From positions 37,415-58,533 of the forward strand of contig CAMPET010000135.1 of assembly GCA_946803715.1 (NCBI GenBank): 21,119 bases of DNA, written 5' to 3'. Under the pieces are notes generated by a model, which saw only the letters and a list, made by a program, of their open reading frames with translations, did not search any database and was not told the DNA's origin. Position numbers and translations under genes: made by a program. Numbering within the stretch: position 1 is the stretch's first letter; each line of letters begins with the position of its first letter. This document shows positions 1-10,300 of the stretch, piece by piece. Source of the stretch: Beroe ovata (taxonomy: Eukaryota > Ctenophora > Nuda > Beroida > Beroidae).

Positions 1-810
1 CGCGCGCGAGAAACAGAGGTCAGATAAAATCTGACAACAAAATGTAGGGGCGACGCAAACCTGCAAACTGCCAGACTAGGAGACCGGGTACGGTTTGATT
101 GGGTGCACACCTGCACACCTGCAAACCAGGGGTGCGGTGTCTGATTCATGATTGGGGCTTAGCTCTTGATTGAATAAATAAATATGTCCCAAACCTCAAA
201 CATCAAAGCCTATACACTACCTATCTTAAAATGATAAAATCAGTATCTATCTTGTATCTTAAAATCACACCATCTTTTAGCGTGATTCACAGATTCATTA
301 AGGCTTAATTGCTGGCCACAATGTGTGTTGGTGCTCTTATACAGAATTGGAAAATGTCTTGCTGCGTGATGTCTTTGAGGAACCCTTCTTTACAGAGATA
401 CATATATATTTCTGGAGTTCTGGGACCTGGGTGGCCCAGCTTTGTAGTTTAGTTGCAAGGGGTACGGTAGGCCGAAACCCCTCCATTCTCTCTTGCCACC
501 TGCTGATGCTGTAATCCACATCACAGTTGACAGGAGAGGGCCTTACATCTGTAGGATAACTGCTGATGATTGGCATTTTAGATTCTTCCCGCTCTTATGT
601 CAATCCTTGGATTAGAAAATCAATATCCAGTATTTTGCTATGTTTGCAGTATAAGACTTTGGATTTCAAGTTCTGATACCTAATTTTTGCCAACCTGATA
701 CTTTCTCACTCACTAGGTATTTTCTGAACTTGAGTTTTAGATTCTTGATCCTATTAAGTCCAAGTCTCTGATATGATAGGTAATGGTTACATAGATTTCA
801 AAAGTTTTAC
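1..810. other. 5' flank of the ARM-FN3 gene
   Basis: Apart from the uncertain - strand frame at 337-576, no gene is seen. The first bases include a (CG)n-like start and a small perfect hairpin (GTCAGAT, 3-nt loop, ATCTGAC at 19-35). A repeated cacctgca motif lies near 108-124. No TATA box or other core promoter can be assigned. The transcription start of the gene beginning at 811 probably lies here or further left. Confidence 0.4.
337..576 (-). other. open frame of 79 codons, possible exon of a divergent gene
   Basis: The - strand frame from ATG 576 to TAA 337 reads like protein in its first half (SRWQERMEGFRPTVPLATKL) and has an in-frame stop before the ATG. It lies upstream of the + strand start at 811, so it could be a first exon running leftwards out of the window, with a possible donor at gtaaag near 393. 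No domain is recognised, and an overlapping + strand frame is also open. I cannot tell it from chance or from an old repeat fragment. Confidence 0.2.
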
Positions 811-1382
811 ATGGATCCATCGGAAGAAATAATCGATGAATACCTGAAATACCTAGCTGACAGGGATGTATACAGGTAATTCTGAGCTTTCTTGTATATG
901 TACTTGGTATCAAACATTTCTTAACTACTGTTATTGCTGCAAAGAGTTACAATTCAATCAAAATATAGGAGCATATTGTTAGCTAAAACTAACCATTTGC
1001 AGGGCACCAACAGTTTTATCCTGGTTCACTGATTATATAGATTCCCATAATGAGAATGCTGTAAGTTTGAAATGTTTCAGTTGCATTACAATATATACTA
1101 TATAGTATCTGAGCAAAAAGACAGAATACCTAACTGCCAAGTTTTTGAATGAAATCTTGACAAATGATAAAAAGTTGAATAATGTTGTCCAATGTGCTTC
1201 AAATCAAAATAGAATTTAATTCCATTAAATCAGTGAGTGATATGTCATAGTTAAATTATCGCCTATATGATTCTTAGCTAAACTGTATAATTTGTTTTTC
1301 AGATTTACAAGTTGCTACAGCATAGCTCAGCAAGTAAAGCTATTGCTGGATTAGTTGATTTGCTAGAATTTGATGATGAAAG
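811..1382 (+). CDS. exons 1-3 of the ARM-FN3 gene (start codon and first ARM helices)
   Basis: The start is the ATG at 811, opening MDPSEEIIDEYLKYLAD. Exon 1 (811-875) ends in phase 2 at gtaatt. Exon 2 (1003-1060) begins after ttgcag with the base completing Arg and ends in phase 0 at gtaagt. Exon 3 (1303-1382) ends in phase 2 after LVDLLEFDDE at gtaaga. The last two bases (AG) join the first base of exon 4 (C) to make Ser, giving EFDDESLTESVVHILGTI, a continuous ARM-type helix pair. That join across 4.9 kb shows these exons belong to the downstream gene rather than to a short separate gene. Confidence 0.75.
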
Positions 1383-4300
1383 GTAAGACTATGAAAAGTA
1401 CATAATTGAATTCTGATATGCCTATTGCCTCCTGTTTTCAGATCACCCACCTTTTGACGTCAGAATTGTATGCAAAGTTGCAAGTTATGGTGATGTACCA
1501 AATACGGGTCATGAATAGGAAGTGTATCAAGATAGGTAGTATAACAAAATCAATTTAGATACTATAATCAACTGAATTTTTGTAAGGCTAGCCTATGGGT
1601 CAAACTTTTTGAAAGATCCACAAGAGCTTTTGAGGCTGCCATCACAGCCATGCAGCTTTGTCTTTGAATTGCTTGCACTGCAACTAATGCTGGGGATAGA
1701 CAGATAAGAAGTTGTCACAGAGTCAGAAATCATTTCTTCGATACTTATCAGCATTTGATCTGATGTTGGTCGATCTTGTGGAATAAATTGCAGACATTGA
1801 GTCAGTACAATCCTCACCTTTTCCTCAACAAAACTGGGTATTTCAGGTATATGTTTATGTTTACACAGACCATAAACATATCTAAATGCTCTTTGGCTCA
1901 TGAAAGGTGGATTTACCCATATCATTTCTAGAAGGGTTATTCCAAAGCTCCATATATCAACAGGTGGACCACAATCATCATTCATCAGGGCTTCAGGAGA
2001 TCCCCAAAAAGGATTTCCAACATCAGGTGTGTAATCACCAGCAGACTTTGTCACTGCCTCCAGTTTCTTTGAAAGACCAAAGTCCCCCAGTTTCGCTATG
2101 TTTGCAGAAGAAATGAGGACATTTGCTGCCCTAAGATCACGATGGATGATGTTGTTTGCATGAAGATAAGACAGGCCAGACAGCATTTCCTTTCCATACT
2201 TCAGGATTAAGGAATCATTAAGAATCGGTCTTGACAATTCACTTCTAGTTGCTGTTTCTATTTGCACACCCCTGTTGAAAGATTTATCCCTGATCGAGAG
2301 AAGTAGTCCACGGAGCGATCCTCTTTTCATGTACTCCATTATGATACACCAACTACTCATCTTACTGTCACAGCAGCCAACGTACTGAACTATGTTAGAG
2401 TGACTTAGCTTGCTGTTTATGCGCACCTAGGGAGCAAGGGAATATTATGATCAAGTATAAACGGGATTGGAAGCATGGAATCATTGATTAATTAAACTAT
2501 CTAACTGTGAAATGTTTTCAGGCATATGATTCCTAATACCAACCTCTTTTTTAACATCCTCAATTTCGCATCCTACTCCGTATGTTCTGAGCTCAATGTG
2601 CTTGATGGCCACACTACAGCCAACAGTGTTATCTGTGTATTGATAAACTTTCCCAAAAGACCCCCGCCCAACGAACGCAAGTTTGGATGGATATTGCAAG
2701 ACATCCACAGGGATCGATATTGATGGTCTTGAAGGGATGTGATTCAGGGGAAATGTCACATTGATTCCCGACACTGGCTCTCTGATTTCAACTGAGTTTG
2801 TCCAAAATGTTACTGTCAATGTGTGACAAATCCTTCTCGTACTACCTCTCCTAAATCCATTTGAATTTTCATTAAAATACTGGCGTGAATTACTGCAGCT
2901 AGTATATCTATCAATACTATCCGGGCGGCCATTTGTTCGAGAATGTTTCTTAGATCCACTGAACCCGGTAAAGGACACAGCTTCCGTCATTGCCTTATAG
3001 ATTGTACGCCTCACCAGTGTTGAGCTTCTGATAAAGACTAATGGGTTATAAGTGGATAGTAACGAAAACATAAAGACGTCTACAAAGAAGAGAAGATACA
3101 CATGTTCATAGGGATGAATTCCTGTGAGCTTTTCCGAAAGAGTTATGTCAAAGTCCAAAAAGTTGGTGACAAGGTCTTTTATCAATGACAAGAGGATAAC
3201 TACACAGTTGCCCACTACCAATAGTATCATGGACTGGTACACATAATTGACATGTTGTATCCTTATCATTCGGAAAAGTCGACTCAGTCTGCTCCTTGAG
3301 ATGTACAGTACTATCAGATGAAGTAATAGAAATCCAAGCTTTGATACAAACAAGCACCATTTCAAAATGTTGTGGCAGCTATATTGCTGGCCATGGAATG
3401 GAATTTGTATCGGGCTGAACCAGCCGTGTTGCCTTATTGGACCTTCAAGCTCCAAAATAAATATTAGCAAGAAGTTAATTATCGTGAAAATTGATACGAT
3501 AATTCTATAGCTGTGTCTGAAATCTATCTTCAATAGAAGGATTTTTATATTAGCGCAGTTCAAAAGTGATAGAAGGAATGTCATATTCATGGACAGCAAG
3601 GAGGTACTGTATGTGAAAATGCTCATAACGACGATTCCGATGGGTTTTTCTATTCCGCACAGCGGTTCATGAGTCGATTCCAAGAGAATATACGCTATGT
3701 AGAGAGTTCGGGTATTGTAGAGAAGGTCAATGCTTGCACGTGCGATAGTCATTGACTTTCTGATCCTTTCAAATTCGTTGATATGTGACACTGCCCTCTT
3801 GTAGAAGTATATTAGAACTCCCGAGTTACAAAACATAGAGAATACAGCCAGGAATATCATGACAATGCCAAACACAATATTGAGAACTAGATCCAATCTT
3901 GTGCGATGGTGAACCTCAAACCCACAGTTGAAAACTGTGTCATTAGAAGCTGGGATGTTGTCCCCAAATATTGTCATTCTGCTTCTAAAATCCCACTTAC
4001 CTAAATGGTGGTGGATGTGAGAATCTTTAATTAAGTGATCAAAGATAAACATAAAGTATAACATAAAGTATAACTCCTGTTTCTAGTAATCCCGGATTAC
4101 TAGAAAATTAGCAGAAGAGAATAGAAGGTGGAGTACCCAATAATTCAGCTTAGGTATACCTACAGTTTGTCCTATAATAGATAAAAGCTTTGCCTGAGTA
4201 GAAAGTCATCATGTGACGGTTCCTGCTCTTCGCTGATGAATGTGATCTTTTGTAACTAGACTCTCTATTCAGACATAAGTCTTTGTCTGTAAAGTGTCTG

Positions 4301-7300
4301 TTTGTACAGTTCCTGGCTGTGACTACAGCGTGAACAATAAAGGTGCTTCTATCAGTAGGTATAGATTCCAAGATAGGATGCTGGTTTCTACCTAAAGATT
4401 CGCTTCTTATAAGATTGCCATATATAACTATGGATAGCATTCACTAGCACACACTTAATGCCATCTGGTCATGACCATTGACTACACAATATGAGCACTG
4501 AAGAAGGACGATCAATGTACTTCCACAATTGCTGAGTGATATTCCATGTGCCATTCTCAATAATATGTAATAGATTGGAGCCTGGAGTTCGTCGTTTCTC
4601 ATATTATGTTACTTTTCATGATAGGGAAGGAAGACTTTTCCACGTTATAAACGGAGTGCATATTTTCGATAAACGGGCGAATGCACTCCTCTTAGTTTTC
4701 TTTTTTTCCGGCGTCCTGAGCTTTGAAATCCTTATTTTCGGTGATTGAGATAGCCTCTAAATTGATTTAGTAGAAGTAGAACTTTAACCTCATCTATTTA
4801 ACCTCCATGCTATCTTGCATCCAGTTGATGTGAAGAAGTAATTAGAGAATTTAAGCTATCTTTAATGTCTAGCAACCTGCTTGTGACTGAGCAATGAGAC
4901 ACGATATCATCGAAATAGCAACTTTCTAATTGTTTGAGATGCACTAAATTGCGATTTGTGGCGAAGTTGAGCTTATTTGTACAGCTTCATCGTTGCAGTC
5001 GCCTCAGAAAATGCTTACCCAGCCCTTCAAGTACAGTCCATCTCGCTCTACCGACTTTGAAATTGGGTAAATCACGATAACTAGATTGATACTGATTCCC
5101 ACAGACCAATCGAATGGTAGTTTGGACTCTGGTTTCTAATTCAGTGTCCCCACCGTTTGATTGAAGCTGGTTCTGCTCCATGACGCTCTGACGTACCGTG
5201 CATGACTTCACTATTTATCAGTAAACAAAAACGCCCTACATATAATTGTGTAATATAAACTTAATCTGATTTAAGACGCTTCGTTGCTAGGTAACCGTAT
5301 AAGCCACAATGTATAATGTTCACTTATATGTTATAGCTTCTGCATAGGGGAGGACTGTAGAGCATGGGCTTAAACCACACACCACCATTTCTTTGGTTGT
5401 GAAAGCATGCCATTCATCATAACGCGAGGTGTATAATGTTCCACTGTAACCAACATTCCACCCGAATTTTCTGATGATCTAGAAATTTGATACGGGTTTC
5501 AGAGTCTAGGATTAGCCGTTGAGTTGTCCTTGATTGATCAATCAACTGCAATTGATCGGCCGAGATATGACGTTGTATAGACTGTAGACTGCATGTAGAC
5601 TGTATGTCAGACACATTGACCCCAGATCTAGACTAATAATAACGAATATGTCGGATAATGGATACTCATTATCTCAATCTGATCTCTATTTTCATAGCCA
5701 CTGTATAAGAGTATAAGTTATGAATTAGGAGTGTTACGGGTCATTTTGTCAGCCTTGCACAACCTGCAAATACCTGTGTGTCTTCATAATATATATATGC
5801 CTAGTGATATTTATTATGATAATTAATGAATGATCACCATTCATTATATCACCTCAGAAGATCATTGTCCCCGTGATATAATTAACATAAGGTGATTGGC
5901 TCACAATAGAAACATAGCTGGGCAGAATGCCACTTGAACTTTGGTACTCTGACAACATACACTATACATTGATAACACTAGTTAGTTGAAATAGCGACTA
6001 CATTATTACCTAAATGGATAGACCTCACCATGAAGTTAATAAGTGAATTTAGAATTAGTAGATTGATAATCACTTTCCAAGTAACGAGGCTAATTGGTTC
6101 TCATCGGAACACTCTGTGTGGAAAGTTGCCCTCTCCTCCTTAGGATAGAATGCAGTAGACAATCTTCATCGCAATAATTCGGATTGATTTGTACAAGTTC
6201 AGTGTCTCTTAACGCACCCTGCTAGATACCTATTGTACCAATGATCTAACACTCCCTCTCCTCAGCCTGACGGAATCAGTGGTGCATATCCTGGGTACGA
6301 TAGTAGAGCATCCCCGGTGCAGGCAGTATGTACTGGAAGTGCCGCGCAACACGGCAACCACAGGCCAGAGTAACCCTACCCTGTTCACTGCACTTGTCAA
6401 CATGCTCATGTCAGACGATAAGAACGTGGTGATGAACTCGGCAGGAACTATCGCTAACATCGTGAGTTGTATGGCAACCATCATAACAACCACCATGTAC
6501 TCAAAAATTCACTCGTAGCATATAATGGGCATAATATCCGGCATAATATCCAGCTGACGTTGTGTTTGGCGGGCGATTGGTGTCCAAAGTCCAAACCTAA
6601 CCACCAAATAAGTTAATCTATTAGACTTGTCCAGTTTACACCAACCACTATAGTGGGGCTTCTTGGATGCTATAACTATTCCCCACACATAGAGAAACAG
6701 AATTTCAAGGAAATTCATGTCACAATCCTATACAATATGCACGATGACAAGCCGAAGATGGAACTTTAGCCACGGCTTGGAGTAAATTTACACGGAGCCA
6801 TTAAAAGCAGCTGATGTTTGTGGAATGATGTGTAGGTACTTCATAATCATTATCAGTTATAACAGTTCAAATGTTGTATGATGGAATAAGAGTTTTGTGT
6901 TGTTATCGTACGTTTTTGTGTTTGGCAGGTTCACGCGGACACGGAACAACAAAGAACATCCTCTTGTGCATTTATCGAATGACTGCATGACAAACGAAAG
7001 GGATTGTAAACCATCCCCAGCTTTCTCTAACCCCCCTCTTCATACATCGAGTGGTCGCAGAATACACGTTTTGATAATTTTCCAGCCCATAGGAATCCGT
7101 TTCTCAGTTTCTCACGCAAATTACAGTGTGAGAATGTGTAATTGTTTGTGTTACAAGTGCACAGTGAATCGCACTTATCAAGTAGCAACTTCTATTATTC
7201 CCTCTAATTGTGTTGCTATATGCTGCCATAGCAACATTGTGAACTGCGTGATACTTATCAGCCATGATGCAGACATCCTATCCCATATCACTGATAATGT

Positions 7301-10300
7301 CTTTGCTGAAAAGTTAATGTTTGCAGGAGATAAATATCATTGGGATATATCTAGTCGCCATGTTATCAATCAACAGTCGCCATGTTATCAATCACACTCA
7401 AGAACTCACTATATCAATCTTCTCATCACAAAAACAAACAATGAATTAATGGTGATGCCTACACTGGAGATTGGATAATACGAACTACCTAAGGAGAATA
7501 CCTGAAAGATACCCATATTTTTGGCTAGTCGTTACTAAGCAGAGTAGCAGTGTCGGGCAAAGATAAGACAAGTGAATCACTTTTCCTGTACCAAGATCTC
7601 TGTGACAGTACTATGAGTAACATTCCATCCCTTATTGCACTGTTGGAACATTGCCGCTCATTGAGTTGTAGTCCGATTCTCACAGCATAATATGTGTCAG
7701 TGAGATTATGTGCTTACCGATACTATCACACCTTATAACAGTTAAAACGGAGCTCCATTTTGAGGCACGAAAATGCAAGAAGTACTGTTTTAACTGTACA
7801 TTATAGCTCAGTGGGAAAATTATTTGTTAAAATATGATGATATCTTGCATATATTAATAGTGTTCGTGTATCTGATGTGTATGATAAGATCAGTTACCGT
7901 CAAGGACGCACTGGCGCATATCTCAATTCTGACCAACTAATCATGAAGATTGGTGGCTGTTCCCACAACAAGTAGTGGCTTCTCAGTGCTCAGTTCAACA
8001 TGGCACTAGGACTATAATAATAGTGAGAATTGTCAGCACGACTTAGGTGTCAGATTGAGTGCAACTGAGCTTGCATCATAGAATCCCCGTTACCCAACAA
8101 ATCGGCTATGGTATTTGCAATACCCGACATAGTGCTAATATAGTTTTATCTCATACCAACAGCGTTTTTAGTATGTGCATGTTGTCTACTACTGATATTG
8201 TAGTTGATTGTCATGTATCGGATCTGTACTCCATTATCACTGCTTTTTGTTGTCTGTAATCCATGCTTACCACTGCCATTGATCTCACAGCCACTTTTAA
8301 TCATGTACTTATTCAACTACTACTACTACTACTACTATTGCAGTACATAAAGTGCGGTGTTGTTAAAATAACAACAGATAACAACTGTATTATAGTGTAG
8401 TACGGTCAGTGAGACACTACTATCATAGTCTATCCTAATTCCTAATTGCCGACATCATTACCAGTTCATGCTATGGACGGTATTGAATCGGGGATTAGCT
8501 AGTAGCGAAATCCAACTGGCACATCGGCCTATGTCGTACATTAGCATCAGCTGTAATGTGAACATAGTGAACAACCTAATATAGTGGACAGGTTGCTCTA
8601 ATGGATTGGAATGTGGTTAATTTGCTTGTTATTTAGTTGACATCATCGCTGGGTATTGCCACTTATCAGTTCATCATCGCAACCATCTAGTCAACATTGG
8701 AATGCAATGGTACATATCACACTAACATATCATAAGATAGGTATCATGAGATATCAGGCTGTGTTTGCAGTTGACATATCGGACAAGAATACAAGTATAG
8801 TTTCAGTTCTATAATCATTCTTAAGTTCAACATTCATCGATCATAATGAACACGTCGTGGAATATTTCCACATAAAGACATCAAAGTCTCGACCAGTAAT
8901 TATTAATGTGCATGTTTTGATCAAAGGTTGACAAAATCACTTGATCAAAGTATCAAACCCGTGCCGCGCAGTGATCTGTAACAAAGTGTTTTTGATACAA
9001 AAATTCACAGGAAATCACAAAGTAATCGAGTTTATTTTGCAGGCCGAATCGCCAGAAGGGCGGCTATGGATACTCCAGCAGGCAGCATTTGACGACGCTC
9101 TGCCCATGCTAGGAGTTTTGGCGGTAGACCCACATCAGTGGGCGGCTAGCAACGCAGCTCTTGTTCTAGCTAGGTTATTAACGACGCTTCATGGCAACGC
9201 TTCCATTGTGATTCAATTACAGGGCTAGTTTGCGAGTTTGAATGGAACGCGCGGCGTGTGAATCCCAATCTCAAGGAGTAAATGTGTGATCGATAACATT
9301 TTCGTATGCGCGCGTCAATATGTAGCCGCAGTACATTAGAAATTGAGTATGTGTGCTTGAGTATGTGTGCTTATGTTTAAGTAGCTTGTCTTATTTGGTA
9401 TACTATTTCGTGTTATCTGCCTTTACCCAGTTGCCCCCATTCAGATTGACACTTTCACAAGAGGGGATTGTAAAGATCTTGGGCCATGAGAGATCAAGCT
9501 TTGTTCTCACTAACTTGTGCGCGTCCCTATGCGGCCACAACCCAGGTATTGGATAACGTATCTACTACTCGACTACAAAATAACGATAGCCAAATTGAAT
9601 CTATGACGTGTTATGCTTTAAAACGCAATATCCCTCATTCCAGGAAGTAGCATGAACTCTGCCTTTGCAATCGGGAGACTCTTAGAGAGGGAAGATTCAA
9701 GGTCAAAACTACTAGCAATGAAAAGCTTCANGTGTGTGTGTGTGTGTGATAAAATCAGTTACCGTCAAGGACGCACACCCGCATATCTCAATTCTGACTA
9801 ACTATAATCATGAAGATTGATGGTTGTTCCCAGAACAAGTAGTGGCTATTCAATGCTCTGTTCACCCTGGCGCTATGACTATAATGATAGTGAGAAGTGT
9901 CAGCACGACTAAGGTGTCAGGTTGAGTGCAACTGAGCTTGTATCATAGAATCCCCGTTACCCAACATATCGGCTATGGTATTTGCAATACCCGACATACT
10001 ACATAGTGCTGATATAGTTTTATCTCATACCAACGATGAGCCCAGCGTTTTTAGTATGTGCATGTTGTCTACTACTGATATTGTAGTTGATTGTCATGTA
10101 TCGGACCTGTACTCCATTATCACTGCTTTTTGTTGTCTGTAATCTATGCTTACCACTGCCATTGATCTCACAGCCACTTTTAACCATGTACTTATTCAAC
10201 TACTGCTACTACTACTACTATAGTATTACATAAATTGTGGTGTTGTTAAAATAGAAACAGATAACAACTGTATTATAGTGTAGTACGGTCAGTGAGACAC

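Larger units (their letters stand above)
6462..9042 (+). other. intron 4 of the ARM-FN3 gene
   Basis: This is intronic by phase: exon 4 (ANI) joins AESPEGR of exon 5 in phase 0. It holds a 193-codon open frame (6897-7478) with no domain, a 22-bp direct repeat at 7354-7397, an imperfect hairpin at 7738-7797, a (CTA)n run at 8316-8337 and the left part of the duplicated segment from about 7876. With copy B as the real exon set, the intron as assembled runs to 10924 and includes copy A. Confidence 0.6.
7876..9730 (+). repeat. tandem duplicated segment, copy A
   Basis: This segment matches 9732-11608 throughout. It begins near gataagatcagttaccgtca and stops at the N inside exon 7. From about 8600 to 9235 the two copies are almost identical, while the parts on either side carry scattered substitutions and small indels (for example 9330-9400, where copy A has an extra gagtatgtgtgctt repeat). 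The offset between copies changes from 1882 at exon 5 to 1870 at exon 6 and 1876 at exon 7, so it is not an exact copy. Confidence 0.9.

Noticed and set aside
4150-4440. 96-codon - strand open frame upstream of the receptor
   Set aside because: No membrane segment, signal peptide or domain, and no convincing splice sites linking it to the receptor exon.
5019-5181. Confident assignment of this exon to a neuron navigator homolog
   Set aside because: The resemblance is a few residues recalled from memory; no ATPase domain follows on the strand.
5417-5614. 65-codon - strand frame
   Set aside because: No good donor, domain or partner exon; compatible with chance.
6897-7478. 193-codon + strand open frame
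   Set aside because: No domain, odd composition, contains a direct repeat, no splice phase role; the flanking ARM exons join without it.
8941-9228. 95-codon frame around exon 5A (and the same at 10823-11110)
   Set aside because: Only the part after tttattttgcag is coding. The first 34 codons are intron, and the end runs past the true donor to a TAG.
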